In this document: piece after piece, positions 41,270 to 51,357 of the stretch
Position numbering within the stretch: position 1 is the stretch's first letter
Layout: the number at the start of each line of letters is the position of its first letter
DNA from: Phaeobacter sp. 11ANDIMAR09
GTDB lineage: Bacteria; Pseudomonadota; Alphaproteobacteria; Rhodobacterales; Rhodobacteraceae
NCBI RefSeq assembly: GCF_001294455.1
Contig: NZ_LIKT01000013.1
Coordinates: 58,112-122,111 of the forward strand
Length of the DNA stretch: 64,000 nt
Direction: 5' to 3'
Made by a program: the position numbers and the translations under genes
The notes under the pieces: model-generated
Seen by the model: only the letters and a program-made list of their open reading frames with translations
The model's database searches: none
What the model was told of the DNA's origin: nothing

Positions 41270-44200
41270 ATGGCGCAACGAGCGATTACCATGGGCGGCG
41301 CGCCCGAAGGCTTTGATGCCCGGCTGATCCTGAATGAGTTGGAAAAATCCGGCCAGCCCGTTTTGCATATCGCTCGCGATGACAAGCGCATGGAAGCGAT
41401 GCGGGCTGCGCTGGCCTTTTTTGCGCCCGACATACCGGTGATGGTGTTTCCAGGCTGGGATTGTTTGCCCTATGACCGGGTCTCGCCCAATGCAGATGTG
41501 GCGGCTGCGCGGATGGCCTGTTTGGCGGCGCTGGTGCATCAGATGCCAAAGCAGTTCATTCTGCTCACCACTCTCAACGCCGCCAGCCAGCGGGTGCCTG
41601 CCCGCGCTGTGCTGCGCGACGCGGCCTTTTCCGCGCGGGTGGATCAGCGGGTGGATGAAAAATCCCTGCGCGAATTCCTGGTGCGCATGGGGTTTGTGCA
41701 AAGCCCCACCGTGATGGAGCCCGGCGACTATGCCATTCGGGGCGGCATCATCGATATCTTCCCGCCCGGCGACAGCGGCCCGGTGCGGCTGGATTTCTTT
41801 GGCGATGTGCTGGACGGCATCCGCCGTTTTGATCCGGCCAGCCAACGCACTACCCAAAAGCTGGATCTGATCGAATTGGCCCCGGTCTCGGAGGTGATCC
41901 TGGATGAAGCCGCTATCACTCGCTTTCGCCAGAACTACCGGATCGAATTTGGGGCGGCAGGCGCGGACGATCCGCTCTATGAGGCCGTGAGCGCCGGGCG
42001 CAAGCATCAGGGTATTGAACATTGGCTGCCGTTCTTTCACGAAAGACTGGAAACGCTGTTTGACTATATGCCCGAGTCCACGGTCACGATTGATGATCAG
42101 GTCACCCCGGCGCGTTTGGCGCGTTGGGACAGCATCGAAGACCAATATGAGACCCGCAAGATTGCCATGAGCCAGAAGGGGCGCATGGATACCGTCTACA
42201 AACCCACCCCGCCGGGGCTGCTCTATCTGGATGATGCCGCTTGGGAGGCAGCCGTTGCCCCCCAGCGTCGTATCCAGCTGCACCCTTTGGCGCAGGCTTC
42301 TGGGCCGGGCGTAGTGGATGCTGGGGGGCGCATTGGGCGCAATTTTTCCCCCGAGCGACAGCAGGAAAATGTTAGCCTTTTTGGGGCCTTGGCGGATCAT
42401 ATTAAGATACGACTGCATCATGGGCCGGTGGTTGTCGCCTCCTATTCTGAGGGGGCACGCGAACGTCTGACCGGGTTGATCGAAGACGAAGGGCTGGCCG
42501 AGGTCATCCCGGTGATGGATGGCACGCGGATCGGAAAATCCGGGCTGCATCTGGCGGTTTGGGCGCTGGAGCACGGGTTTCAGACCGACGATTTGACGGT
42601 GATTTCTGAGCAGGATGTTCTGGGGGATCGCCTGATCCGGGCGCCGAAAAAACGCCGCAAGGCCGAGAACTTCCTGACCGAGACACAATCGCTCAGCCCC
42701 GGTGACCTGGTGGTGCATGTGGATCACGGCATTGGCCGCTACAAGGGGATGGAAGTCGTCTCAGCTGCTGGTGCCGCCCATGAATGCCTGCTGCTGGAAT
42801 ATGCTGAGCAATCCAAGCTCTATCTGCCGGTAGAGAACATCGAGCTCTTGTCGAAATACGGCCATGACGAAGGGCTGTTGGACCGTCTGGGCGGCGGCGC
42901 CTGGCAGGCGAAGAAGGCCAAGCTCAAAGAGCGTATCCGCGAAATGGCGGATAAACTCATCCGGATCGCAGCAGAACGCGCCCTACGCCGTGCCCCTGCA
43001 ATGGATCCGCCACCGCATGCCTGGGAGGAGTTCTCGGCTCGCTTCCCCTATCAGGAAACCGATGATCAGTTGCGGGCCATTCAGGAGGTCATGGCGGATC
43101 TGACCTCTGGACAGCCGATGGACCGGTTGATCTGCGGCGATGTGGGTTTTGGCAAAACCGAAGTCGCCATGCGGGCGGCCTTTGTGGCGGCCATGTCGGG
43201 CGTGCAGGTGGCTGTGGTGGCCCCGACCACGCTACTGGCGCGTCAACATGCGGCCTCCTTTGCAGAACGCTTTCGGGGATTTCCGTTAGAAGTCAGACAG
43301 TTGTCGCGCTTTGTTTCGGCAAAAGACGCCGCCAAGACCCGCGAAGGCATGGCCAAGGGCACGATTGATATCGTCATTGGGACTCATGCACTGCTGGCCA
43401 AAAATATCCGGTTCAGTAACCTCGGCCTGTTGATCATTGATGAGGAGCAGCATTTTGGTGTCGGTCACAAGGAACGGCTGAAACAGCTGCGCTCGGATAT
43501 CCATGTGCTGACCCTGACCGCAACACCGATCCCGCGTACGCTGCAGCTCAGCCTGACGGGCGTACGCGATTTGTCGATCATCGGCACCCCGCCGGTGGAC
43601 CGTCTGGCGATCCGTACCTACGTCAGTGAATTTGACGCCGTCACCCTGCGCGAGGCGCTATTGCGGGAACATTATCGCGGTGGGCAAAGCTTTTACGTGG
43701 TGCCGCGCATCTCGGACCTCCCCGAGATCGAGGCCTTCCTGAAAGAGCAATTGCCAGAGCTTACCTATGTGGTCGCCCATGGGCAGATGCCCCCGGGAGA
43801 GCTGGATGACCGGATGAACGCCTTTTATGATGGCAAATATGATGTTCTGTTGGCGACGACGATTGTTGAAAGCGGTCTCGATATTCCTACCGCCAATACC
43901 ATGGTGGTTCATCGGGCCGATATGTTTGGCCTGTCGCAGCTCTACCAGATCCGGGGCCGTGTGGGCCGCTCCAAGACCCGCGCCTATGCCTATCTGACCA
44001 CCAAGCCGCGCCAGCGCCTGACGCCGGCGGCAGAAAAGCGTCTGCGGGTGCTCGGCTCGCTGGATACGCTAGGGGCCGGGTTTACTCTGGCCAGCCAGGA
44101 TCTGGATATTCGGGGCGCCGGCAATCTGCTGGGGGAGGAACAATCCGGTCAGATGCGCGATGTCGGCTATGAGCTCTATCAGTCGATGCTGGAGGAGGCG

Positions 44201-44725
44201 ATTGCCAAGATCCGCTCCGGTGAGCTGGAGGGCCTGAGCGATGGTGACGCGCAATGGGCTCCGCAGATCAATCTCGGTGTGCCGGTGCTGATCCCGGATG
44301 CCTATGTACCGGATCTGGATGTGCGCCTTGGTCTTTACCGTCGCCTGTCCTCATTGACGACCAAGGTAGAGTTGGAAGGTTTTGCCGCGGAGCTGATCGA
44401 TCGGTTTGGGAAATTACCTAAAGAGGTCAATACCTTGATGCTCGTTGTTCGCATCAAAGCAATGTGTAAACGGGCCGGAATTGCCAAACTGGACGCAGGC
44501 CCGAAGGGCGCGACAATTCAGTTCCACAACGACAAATTTGCCTCGCCCCAAGGGCTGGTTGACTTCATTCAGGGCCAGAATGGCCTGGCTAAGGTCAAGG
44601 ACAACAAGATCGTGGTGCGTCGTGACTGGAAGAAAGACAGTGACAAGATCAAAGGTGCCTTTGCCATTGCACGCGATCTGGCTGAGCGCCTGATTGCTGA
44701 GCGCAAGAAAGCAAAGGCCAAGTAA
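41270..44725 (+). CDS. mfd: Transcription-repair coupling factor
   Basis: Mfd is an ATP-driven DNA translocase that removes stalled RNA polymerase and recruits UvrA. The 1151 residues follow the usual order: an N-terminal UvrB-like module ([19 protein letters not shown], about 60), the RNA-polymerase interaction domain ([15 protein letters not shown], about 485), and the RecG-like motor. The motor has Walker A in GDVGFGKTE (about 625), the DEEQ box (about 723), [23 protein letters not shown] and the [10 protein letters not shown] motif. The C-terminal TRCF domain closes the protein. It is monocistronic. A hairpin without a good U tract follows. Confidence 0.98.
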   Translation: MAQRAITMGGAPEGFDARLILNELEKSGQPVLHIARDDKRMEAMRAALAFFAPDIPVMVFPGWDCLPYDRVSPNADVAAARMACLAALVHQMPKQFILLTTLNAASQRVPARAVLRDAAFSARVDQRVDEKSLREFLVRMGFVQSPTVMEPGDYAIRGGIIDIFPPGDSGPVRLDFFGDVLDGIRRFDPASQRTTQKLDLIELAPVSEVILDEAAITRFRQNYRIEFGAAGADDPLYEAVSAGRKHQGIEHWLPFFHERLETLFDYMPESTVTIDDQVTPARLARWDSIEDQYETRKIAMSQKGRMDTVYKPTPPGLLYLDDAAWEAAVAPQRRIQLHPLAQASGPGVVDAGGRIGRNFSPERQQENVSLFGALADHIKIRLHHGPVVVASYSEGARERLTGLIEDEGLAEVIPVMDGTRIGKSGLHLAVWALEHGFQTDDLTVISEQDVLGDRLIRAPKKRRKAENFLTETQSLSPGDLVVHVDHGIGRYKGMEVVSAAGAAHECLLLEYAEQSKLYLPVENIELLSKYGHDEGLLDRLGGGAWQAKKAKLKERIREMADKLIRIAAERALRRAPAMDPPPHAWEEFSARFPYQETDDQLRAIQEVMADLTSGQPMDRLICGDVGFGKTEVAMRAAFVAAMSGVQVAVVAPTTLLARQHAASFAERFRGFPLEVRQLSRFVSAKDAAKTREGMAKGTIDIVIGTHALLAKNIRFSNLGLLIIDEEQHFGVGHKERLKQLRSDIHVLTLTATPIPRTLQLSLTGVRDLSIIGTPPVDRLAIRTYVSEFDAVTLREALLREHYRGGQSFYVVPRISDLPEIEAFLKEQLPELTYVVAHGQMPPGELDDRMNAFYDGKYDVLLATTIVESGLDIPTANTMVVHRADMFGLSQLYQIRGRVGRSKTRAYAYLTTKPRQRLTPAAEKRLRVLGSLDTLGAGFTLASQDLDIRGAGNLLGEEQSGQMRDVGYELYQSMLEEAIAKIRSGELEGLSDGDAQWAPQINLGVPVLIPDAYVPDLDVRLGLYRRLSSLTTKVELEGFAAELIDRFGKLPKEVNTLMLVVRIKAMCKRAGIAKLDAGPKGATIQFHNDKFASPQGLVDFIQGQNGLAKVKDNKIVVRRDWKKDSDKIKGAFAIARDLAERLIAERKKAKAK

Positions 44726-44736
44726 ACACTGATGAA

Positions 44737-44763
44737 GAAGCCCGGTCAGGTTGATCGGGCTTC
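44737..44763. terminator. Hairpin between convergent mfd and the TPR gene, possible weak terminator
   Basis: An 11-bp stem with one G-U pair (44737-44747 with 44753-44763) lies in the 42-base gap between two convergent stops. The U tract is missing on the plus side and weak on the minus side (CTTCTTCA), so termination is probable from position but not assured. Confidence 0.45.
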
Positions 44764-44767
44764 GGGG

Positions 44768-46441
44768 TTAGCTGCCACAGCAGCTTTGCGGTTGCATGGC
44801 GACCTGGGCGCAGCCGCAGGAGGCAAAGACACCATCGGAGCGCGCCTGGGCGAGGTCGAGCTTTTGCTTGATGTGCTGGATCTCAACTGCTTCGCCACGC
44901 GCATTCAGGCAGTCGTACAAGCCTTTGAGGCTCCAAACATTATCCGGATGCACGGAGGCGCGGGACAGGGTGTCATCCAGGCCTAGATCTGCGCGGTAAA
45001 CCGCTTCAGCCTCTGCTACGTGCCCCTGTTCCAATAAGAGCGCGCCCAGCGCGTGGCGGGTGGGCTGCATCCAGCCCCAGGGCTCGTCATAGGGCAGATT
45101 GTCATCCAGGTCGACAGAGCGGCGCAGATGCTCATAGGCCAGCGCGTAGTTCTCTTTGCGATATTCAATCTCGCCGCGCAGCATTTCGCGGGCGATTTCC
45201 AACAGATCCACCACGCGGTTGTTGTGCATCAGGCGGCTGTCAGGCACCCGGGCCTTAGCCGCGAGAAAGCGTTGTTCCTCCGCTTCGGCCTCAGCCACCT
45301 GGCCGGTAGCTGCATAGCCAATGGCGCGGGCATAATGGGTGGTCGCGGTCAGGGTGCAATACAGGTCACGATCTTCGGGAAGTTCCAGCTCGATGCAGTC
45401 CTGCCAGCGGCCAAAACGGATCAGGATATGGGGATGCATCGCCATATAGGATTCAAAATAATCCGCCATTGGTGGGCTCTCAATACGGAGCATCTCTTCC
45501 GGTGTGGTCTCCCACAACCCGGCGTTGGCACGCAGAGCGGGCTCCATTTGTCCAAGGAAAAGAGCGCCATAGATCACGAAGTGATAGTCGTGCTGGCGAT
45601 ATCCTGTGTAGATGTTATAGGCCCCTTCGCGGGCGTAATATTTCAGATCCGCCTGGACTGCTTCCTCATTCCACAAAACCACGTCGTGATAGTTGCCACA
45701 TAGGACGTCAATATGTGTGGGCATATGCACCAGATGCCCCGCATCCGGCACCAGCCGGCGCAACACATCGGCGGCCTTTAGCGCTTTCTCCGGGCTGGGC
45801 GACATCTCCATCAGATGCACATAGAGGTGCAAAAGGCCCGGGTGTTGCATGGCGCCGGGAGAGGCCGCCATTGCGGCTTCGAGCACCTGTTGCGCCTCTT
45901 GCGTTGCGGCGCCTTTCGCAGGAAGGCCGGATTTCAGATCCCACATCTTCCAGGGAGTAAGGTTCAGCAGGCTTTCGACATAGACCGTGCGCAAATCCAG
46001 ATGGGTGTTGCACCTGGCAAAGGCCCTGCGCATGGCATCGGCGAAATCAAAATCCCAGGCATGCATGTCTTGCACCAGGTCGCGTTGGGGGTAGCGGGCC
46101 TGTAGCGCGTTGATCAACAGGGTCTCTGCCGTTGTGCAGCCTGCTAGGTGTGCGAGAGCCGCCTGACTGGCCTCATAGGCCGCAGCCAGGGCCGAGGCGC
46201 GCCCCTCTTGGTCGTGCAATTCCCAGGGCATATTGTAGTTGGGTCCAGAGGCATAAGCGAGCCCCCAATGGGCCATGGCGCAGGTGTCATCATGGCTGAG
46301 CGCTTGTTTGAAACAGGCAATTGCCTCTTGATGGTTATAGCCATAGGTCCAGATCAATCCCCGATCAAACCACAGTTGCGTCAGGGGTGAATGGGTCGTG
46401 ATAGGACAGGAGTAGTTGCCCAGATCATACGGATATTCCAT
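44768..46441 (-). CDS. TPR-repeat protein with a cysteine-rich tail
   Basis: It is a cytoplasmic protein of 557 residues made almost entirely of helix pairs. Tetratricopeptide units are recognisable in WFDRGLIWTYGYNHQEAIAC and CFKQALSHDDTCAMAHWGLAY near the N terminus and in ALGALLLEQGHVAEAEAVYR near the C terminus. The domain LGNYSCPITTHSPLTQLWFD is a characteristic opening. The last 20 residues hold CGC and CC groups (CGCAQ, SCCGS), a possible metal- or redox-binding tail. No enzyme domain is visible. The start is the ATG at 46441, which follows directly after a perfect hairpin and a run of T; an upstream frame to 46504 would translate through that hairpin. No partner gene is evident. Confidence 0.8.
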   Translation of the reverse strand: MEYPYDLGNYSCPITTHSPLTQLWFDRGLIWTYGYNHQEAIACFKQALSHDDTCAMAHWGLAYASGPNYNMPWELHDQEGRASALAAAYEASQAALAHLAGCTTAETLLINALQARYPQRDLVQDMHAWDFDFADAMRRAFARCNTHLDLRTVYVESLLNLTPWKMWDLKSGLPAKGAATQEAQQVLEAAMAASPGAMQHPGLLHLYVHLMEMSPSPEKALKAADVLRRLVPDAGHLVHMPTHIDVLCGNYHDVVLWNEEAVQADLKYYAREGAYNIYTGYRQHDYHFVIYGALFLGQMEPALRANAGLWETTPEEMLRIESPPMADYFESYMAMHPHILIRFGRWQDCIELELPEDRDLYCTLTATTHYARAIGYAATGQVAEAEAEEQRFLAAKARVPDSRLMHNNRVVDLLEIAREMLRGEIEYRKENYALAYEHLRRSVDLDDNLPYDEPWGWMQPTRHALGALLLEQGHVAEAEAVYRADLGLDDTLSRASVHPDNVWSLKGLYDCLNARGEAVEIQHIKQKLDLAQARSDGVFASCGCAQVAMQPQSCCGS

Positions 46442-46472
46442 AAAAAACCTCTCCAAGATTTCTGGAGAGGTT
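46442..46472 (-). promoter_or_regulatory. Terminator-like hairpin that covers the ribosome-binding site of the TPR gene
   Basis: Arms 46446-46455 and 46463-46472 pair over ten perfect bases with a seven-base loop. On the minus strand the second arm is TGGAGAGGTT, which contains the GGAGAGG ribosome-binding site. It is followed by a T run (six T at 46442-46447, of which the last two belong to the stem) and then the ATG at 46441. The same element could act as an intrinsic terminator or attenuator, or hide the ribosome-binding site. It cannot be the terminator of an upstream gene unless that gene is off this strand, since the next minus gene ends at 46532. Confidence 0.6.
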
Positions 46473-46531
46473 AGAAGCTCGCAGGGCAAGCGGCAAGCGG
46501 TCACGTGACGCTGCTTGCGGCAATGCTGAGG

Positions 46532-47752
46532 CTAGGCCAGCATCCGGGCTTCAACCCGTGCGATATGGAGCATAACCAGATACCCGCCGGTGGACATCAC
46601 CAGGATGCCAAGCGTGATTGGCAAAAGAGTGCCATCAAACAACAGCCCGATCGGCGCTGCGATGACGGCGGCAAAGACGGTGGAGATCGCCCCAATGACT
46701 GAAGCCGCCATGCCGGCGATATGCCCCATGGGCTCCATCGCCATGGCGTTAAGATTGCCCAGCGTGGTGCCGGCCATAAAAAAGACGGTGGTTTGCCAGG
46801 CGACAAAGCAGCCAAAAGCCAGGGTCCCGGGCAGGGAAATGGTTTCGAGTGCGAGCATGAGGCTGGAGAGCAGGATCTGAAAACCCAGTGACCATGTCAC
46901 GATGCGGCGCATCCCAATGCGCACCACAACGGCGGCATTCAGCAGGCTGGCGCTGCCAGAGATCAAGGCGACAAGGCTGAACCAGAAGGGAAAGCTATCG
47001 GCACGATCAAAGATCGTGCCATAGATCTGCTGTACCATGGTCAGCATGGTGAAAAGTATCGCCAGGCACAGGGTTTGCACCACGATAGACAGGCGTACGG
47101 TGGGATGCTGGGCCATTTCTTTGACCGCGGCCAACATCAAAGGCGCTCTAAAGGGCCGACGATTTTCACGGGCCAGGGGTTCTGGCAGGCGCAGCATGGT
47201 CCACAGGGAGATGATCACAGCAAACAGCGCAAAGGCGGCAAAAATGCCCCGCCAGCCCACCAGAATGATGACAAACTGGCCAAGCATCGGGGCAATTGCC
47301 GGAACTAGGGTAAAAATCAGCATGGCAATGGACATCATGCGGGCCATTTCACGGCCGGAATAGAGATCGCGGACGATTGCAATTGCCACAACCCGAGGGC
47401 CGGCTGCGCCCAACCCCATTGTCACCCGCGCAAAAAGGACCAGCTCCAGCGAGGTAGAGGCCCAGGCGATACCAGCGGAGAGAATGTAAACCACAGCTCC
47501 GACGATGATCACGGGCTTGCGGCCAAAGGCATCAGACAGCGGGCCGGTAAAGAAGGTGCCAATGCCCATGCCCAGCACAAAGGACGTGAGGATCAATTGT
47601 GCGCGATTGACGTCATCAGGGCTGAGGTTTGCGCCGATTTCCGGCAGAGCCGGCAGCATGGCATCGATGGAAAAGGCAACCGTGGCCATCATCATCGCAA
47701 CCAGAGAAATGAATTCGGCCTTGGACATGGCCTGGGCGTTTTTCGACGTCAT
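46532..47752 (-). CDS. MFS exporter, Bcr/CflA drug-resistance type
   Basis: This is an inner-membrane proton-driven exporter of 12 predicted helices and 406 residues. The Bcr/CflA motif A is LSDAFGRKPVIIVGA after helix two, and LILTSFVLGMGIGTFFTGPL forms helix two. The segment FSIDAMLPALPEIGANL after helix one is typical of the subfamily. The ATG at 47752 has GAGGA six bases upstream; a TTG at 47773 is less likely. The substrates of this group include bicyclomycin, chloramphenicol and endogenous metabolites, and cannot be chosen here. The gene ends about 60 bases before the hairpin that precedes the TPR gene. Confidence 0.9.
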   Translation of the reverse strand: MTSKNAQAMSKAEFISLVAMMMATVAFSIDAMLPALPEIGANLSPDDVNRAQLILTSFVLGMGIGTFFTGPLSDAFGRKPVIIVGAVVYILSAGIAWASTSLELVLFARVTMGLGAAGPRVVAIAIVRDLYSGREMARMMSIAMLIFTLVPAIAPMLGQFVIILVGWRGIFAAFALFAVIISLWTMLRLPEPLARENRRPFRAPLMLAAVKEMAQHPTVRLSIVVQTLCLAILFTMLTMVQQIYGTIFDRADSFPFWFSLVALISGSASLLNAAVVVRIGMRRIVTWSLGFQILLSSLMLALETISLPGTLAFGCFVAWQTTVFFMAGTTLGNLNAMAMEPMGHIAGMAASVIGAISTVFAAVIAAPIGLLFDGTLLPITLGILVMSTGGYLVMLHIARVEARMLA

Positions 47753-47982
47753 AGGGATCCTCGCAAGAGACAACGGGGATCAAGGAAAGGGTGTTTCCAG
47801 TCCGGGTCTCGTATCCTTGCGGCTATCATGCGGTTCCGCCAGACGCCATGGCTCAAAACGCACAGAGCTATGTGCATTGTTGTTTTGTGTAGTATGTCGA
47901 GCAGACAGCTCTTGTGCAGCGGGGCTTCCAAGAGGGGCCGTGGCCCGCATGACTTGGCTCCACACCGGCCGGCGAGCCCCGT

Positions 47983-48399
47983 CTAAGCCTCGCTGCCCGG
48001 GTTCTGGGGGGAGTGACCCGATGGCTTATGGGTCGTCTTACCTTGGTGGGGTTGGTCATCTCTATTTGCTGCTGAACCTTCATCGTCAGGCTTGTGATGA
48101 CCAAGCCGTGCAAAAAGCCATTCGTTGTGCTCCTGCCGCTTGAGCAGCTGGACCTTGGCAAATTCATGGATTGCCAGGGCAAAGACACCTAGGCCGCCAA
48201 AGATCAGAAATGTCGTGGCCAGTTTGCCGGCAACGGTGACTGGCACCAGATTGCCATAGCCCACGGTCGAGATAGTGACGACGGTGAAGAAATAGGAATC
48301 AACCCAGCTCCAGCCTTCGATGATGTGAAAGAAAACCGTGCTGCTACTGATGACGACAAGGAGGGCCACAAAGATGGTGATATTTCTGAGTTGCTTCAT
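47983..48399 (-). CDS. Two-helix potassium channel protein
   Basis: This is an ion-channel family protein with two membrane helices (about 5-27 and 62-84) flanking a pore loop. The selectivity filter is TVGYG at 45-49 (TISTVGYGNLVPV), so it should conduct potassium as a tetramer. The cytoplasmic tail from about residue 90 is short, polar and rich in His, Gln and Pro, without an RCK or cyclic-nucleotide domain, so gating is unknown. At 138 residues it is a minimal channel. Its ATG overlaps the stop of the upstream DsbA-family gene by four bases, making it the last gene of a three-gene unit. Confidence 0.9.
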   Translation of the reverse strand: MKQLRNITIFVALLVVISSSTVFFHIIEGWSWVDSYFFTVVTISTVGYGNLVPVTVAGKLATTFLIFGGLGVFALAIHEFAKVQLLKRQEHNEWLFARLGHHKPDDEGSAANRDDQPHQGKTTHKPSGHSPQNPGSEA

Positions 48400-49067
48400 G
48401 AATCACTCGCAGGCGTTTGAAGTTGCTCCATTATATCTGCAATCACCTGTTTCCACATCCCAGGTTGCTGGGCACCAGGAACCGCATGTTGGTTGGCGAT
48501 GATAAAGGTCGGCACAGAGGAGACGCCCATTTTACGGGAATGGGAATCCCGGTTGCGAATGTCTTCGACGTCACTGTCTCCGGATAAAAGCTGCCGGGTT
48601 ACCTCGCCCTGCATGCCGATGCTTTCAGAAATCTCGACCAGAACATCCCGATCGCCAATATCACGGGCCTGGGCAAAATAGGCATCAAACAGGGCATCGA
48701 CCATGGCGCTTTGCTTGCCTTCGATCCCGGCCCAATGGATCATGCGATGGGCGTCGATGGTATTTGGTGTGCGCTTCATGCCTTCAAAATCAATGCTCAA
48801 ACCGGCTTTTTCAGCATGTTCCACTACAGGTGCATAGGCCTTGACCGCGCCTTCCTTGCCACCAAACTTGGCTTCCAGATAGGCGCGGCGATCCATGCCT
48901 GCGCGAGGCATATCGGGGTTCAGCTGAAACGGGTGCCATTCAATGACAAAGGGATGATCAGGAATTTCAGCCAGGGCTTTGTCCAGGTGGGTTTTGCCGA
49001 TGTAGCACCAGGGGCAGATCGGATCGGAAATGATGTCCAGCTTTACGGAGGGCAGATCGGCGGTCAT
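48396..49067 (-). CDS. DsbA family oxidoreductase, FrnE-like
   Basis: This is a cytoplasmic thioredoxin-fold protein with an inserted helical domain. The active site is C18-P-W-C21 (SDPICPWCYIGK) and the cis-proline is in SSVPTFIIANQHAVPGAQ near the C terminus. There is no signal peptide, so unlike periplasmic DsbA it acts in the cytosol, as FrnE and 2-hydroxychromene-2-carboxylate isomerase relatives do. At 223 residues it is full length. It lies three bases after the acyl-CoA ligase stop and overlaps the potassium-channel gene, so the three are translated from one mRNA. The physiological substrate is unknown. Confidence 0.92.
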   Translation of the reverse strand: MTADLPSVKLDIISDPICPWCYIGKTHLDKALAEIPDHPFVIEWHPFQLNPDMPRAGMDRRAYLEAKFGGKEGAVKAYAPVVEHAEKAGLSIDFEGMKRTPNTIDAHRMIHWAGIEGKQSAMVDALFDAYFAQARDIGDRDVLVEISESIGMQGEVTRQLLSGDSDVEDIRNRDSHSRKMGVSSVPTFIIANQHAVPGAQQPGMWKQVIADIMEQLQTPASDS

Positions 49068-49070
49068 GGG

Positions 49071-50585
49071 CTATCCTTTGAAATAGGCGGGCAGGGCGCG
49101 GCGCAGCAATTTGCCGTTTGCGCCGCTTGGCAGCATGTCGAGATGCACATAGGCACGGGGTTGTTTGTAGCGGGCCAGATGGGCGGCGGCAAAAGCTTCA
49201 AGCTCGGCGGCGGTCAGGACCTCTGGGCCGGTGTAAAAAGCGACAATGATATGGCTGTCGGTTTTCACTTCGACGGAAGCCACTCCGACCTGGGTAATGC
49301 CAGGATGGGCCGCGAGCTGCGTTTCGACCTCGATCGGTGAGACCCGGAAGCCACCGGCATTCATCATGTCGTCAGCCCGTCCCAGATAGCTGATCTGGCC
49401 ATCCACTGCCATGGCGCCCTGATCTCCGGTCAAAAACCATCCGTCTTGCATGCGGGCAGCGCTTTCTTCGGCGGCGTTAATATAGCCCAGCATCAAGCCT
49501 GGATCGCTTTGGTGAATGGCTATGGTGCCTTCCTGGCCCTGAGGCACGGGGCCATCTGGCCCGAGAATAGCGACCCTGCGCCCTTTTTGCGGCTGCCCCA
49601 GGGCCTCGCCACGGGCGGGATGCGCCGGGCTGGAGGAAATGAAGGTGGAACATTCCGACATGCCATATGCTTCAAAAAGCTCTGTTCCGGTCTGGTCTCT
49701 CCAGGCCCTGTGCAGATGGGAGGAAAGTTTCTCCCCAGCACAGAGCCCGTGACGCAGGGTGGGCAGGGAAATCGCAGTCTTGACCTTTAGAAGCTTGCGA
49801 TAAACGCCTGGTGCGGATGCAAAAATTGTTGCCTTATTTTGGCGCAGCAGGGTCGGCAGAACGGCCGGGTCAGTGCCCGGTTCGGGGATCAAGGCGGTGG
49901 CGCCGATGGTCCAGGGATCCATCAATCCGGTGCCCAGAGTCAAGGTCCAGTTAAAGGCTCCGGCATGCAACAGGCGGTCGGTCGGTTTGAGATCATACCA
50001 CCCCTCGATCATCATCTGGCGGGCCCAGATCGCCCGATGGGCATGGGCCACCGCTCGGGGCTTGCCGCTGGTGCCCGAGGTATAGACCGCATAGGCCATC
50101 CGGTCCGGATCGCCCATTTCATAGGCGCAGGGCGGCAGCAGATACATGGATTGCAGATCGCTTAGCAAGATCTGGTTATCATGGGGCGCACAGGCCACCT
50201 GCGGATCCCGCAGCACCGCCGCAGGGGCCAGATCACCGATCATCTTTGCCGTTTCTTCTTCGGTCAGCTGGGACGAGGTCGGCACCGGCACCAGGCCGGC
50301 GGCGATTGCCCCCAGGTAGGCAATGGGGAAATCAACAGTATTGCCAAGGCGCATCAATACAATCTGTCCCGGAACCAGGCCAGCCCGCAGCAATCCGGTA
50401 CCTGTGCCCCGCACCGCGGCTTCCAGCTGGCCAAAATGCCAGACCTGAGATGTCGCGGCACCAACAACTTCCAGGGCTGGCTTGTCCGGCTGAGCCGCCG
50501 CGTGACGCAGAACAAAGGCCGCCAGATTAAAGGGCGAGGGGCAGGGCGCAAAGGCCCCTTGATCAAAGAGAGACAGCATCTGCAT
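49071..50585 (-). CDS. Acyl-CoA synthetase (AMP-forming), class I adenylate enzyme
   Basis: It is predicted to activate a carboxylic acid to its CoA thioester through an acyl-AMP. The ATP loop YTSGTSGKPRAVAHAH lies at about 168-183, the adenylate-binding EAYGMSECS at about 310, and the hinge region YLGRADDMMNAGGFRVSPIEVE near 400. The catalytic lysine is in PSGANGKLLRRALP near the C terminus. At 504 residues it resembles the benzoate-CoA ligase/acetyl-CoA synthetase-like group. ATG 50585 is used; another ATG two codons later is possible. It is divergent from an XRE-cupin regulator across 58 bases, which suggests that regulator controls it. The substrate is not known. Confidence 0.9.
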   Translation of the reverse strand: MQMLSLFDQGAFAPCPSPFNLAAFVLRHAAAQPDKPALEVVGAATSQVWHFGQLEAAVRGTGTGLLRAGLVPGQIVLMRLGNTVDFPIAYLGAIAAGLVPVPTSSQLTEEETAKMIGDLAPAAVLRDPQVACAPHDNQILLSDLQSMYLLPPCAYEMGDPDRMAYAVYTSGTSGKPRAVAHAHRAIWARQMMIEGWYDLKPTDRLLHAGAFNWTLTLGTGLMDPWTIGATALIPEPGTDPAVLPTLLRQNKATIFASAPGVYRKLLKVKTAISLPTLRHGLCAGEKLSSHLHRAWRDQTGTELFEAYGMSECSTFISSSPAHPARGEALGQPQKGRRVAILGPDGPVPQGQEGTIAIHQSDPGLMLGYINAAEESAARMQDGWFLTGDQGAMAVDGQISYLGRADDMMNAGGFRVSPIEVETQLAAHPGITQVGVASVEVKTDSHIIVAFYTGPEVLTAAELEAFAAAHLARYKQPRAYVHLDMLPSGANGKLLRRALPAYFKG

Positions 50586-50600
50586 TGGCTAACGCGACAA

Positions 50601-50618
50601 GTGCTACGTTGCAAGCAC
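50601..50618. promoter_or_regulatory. Dyad in the acyl-CoA ligase/XRE-cupin divergent promoter, candidate operator
   Basis: GTGCT at 50601-50605 and AGCAC at 50614-50618 are mirror arms around eight bases, inside a 58-base divergent intergenic region. An XRE dimer could bind here and act on both genes. The arms are short, so chance cannot be excluded. Confidence 0.35.
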
Positions 50619-50643
50619 CCACCGGGCGTCATATAGAGGCCAT

Positions 50644-51267
50644 ATGACAGGACAAGACCCAAAATCTCTGATCACCATTGCCCGCGCCAATGGTGAGGAG
50701 CGCGAAGCAGAACCTCTGGATCTGGGCGCCCGTGTACGTGAGCTGCGCAAGGCCCGCGACTGGACGCTGGAACATGCCGCCAATCAGGCAGGGTTGGCCC
50801 GCTCAACTCTGTCAAAAATCGAAAATGGCCAGATGTCACCGACCTATGAAGCCCTGAAGAAGCTTGCGGTTGGTCTGGAGATTTCGGTGCCGCAGCTGTT
50901 CACCCCGCCACAACGGGATCAGGTCAATGGGCGCATGACCGTGACCAAGATGAACGAGGGCTCGGCCCAAGCTACGGCCACCTATGAGCACGAGCTGCTG
51001 GCCGAAGGGCTGCGCCGTAAGCAGATGTTGCCCTACCGGGCGCGGGTGCGCGCGCGGTCTATGGATGAGTTCGACGGCTGGGTGCGCCACGACGGTGAAG
51101 AGTTCATGTATGTGCTCACCGGTGTAGTGACGTTGTTTACCGAATTCTATGAACCGGTAGAAATGCGTCGCGGCGACAGTGCCTATTATGACGCTGCGAT
51201 GGGCCATAATGTGGTGTCGACCAGCCAAGAGGATGCAACCATTCTCTGGGTGACCTCACTCAGCTGA
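50644..51267 (+). CDS. XRE family regulator with C-terminal cupin sensor domain
   Basis: It is a transcription regulator of 207 residues. A helix-turn-helix of the Cro/CI type occupies about 28-82 (LRKARDWTLEHAANQAGLARSTLSKIENG), and a cupin_2 beta-barrel about 125-200 (GEEFMYVLTGVVTLF, MRRGDSAYYDAAMGHN), which would bind a small ligand. This architecture is frequent among regulators of amine, betaine and carboxylate metabolism. AGAGG lies five bases before the ATG. It faces the acyl-CoA ligase/DsbA-like/K-channel genes and probably regulates them and itself. Confidence 0.92.
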   Translation: MTGQDPKSLITIARANGEEREAEPLDLGARVRELRKARDWTLEHAANQAGLARSTLSKIENGQMSPTYEALKKLAVGLEISVPQLFTPPQRDQVNGRMTVTKMNEGSAQATATYEHELLAEGLRRKQMLPYRARVRARSMDEFDGWVRHDGEEFMYVLTGVVTLFTEFYEPVEMRRGDSAYYDAAMGHNVVSTSQEDATILWVTSLS

Positions 51268-51357
51268 GGCTTTGACAGAAACCATACGCAGAGTGTGAAA
51301 GCCTCGGACTCCTGTTCCAAGGCCATATTGGTCTGACATTTCGGGTGTTAAAGCTGC

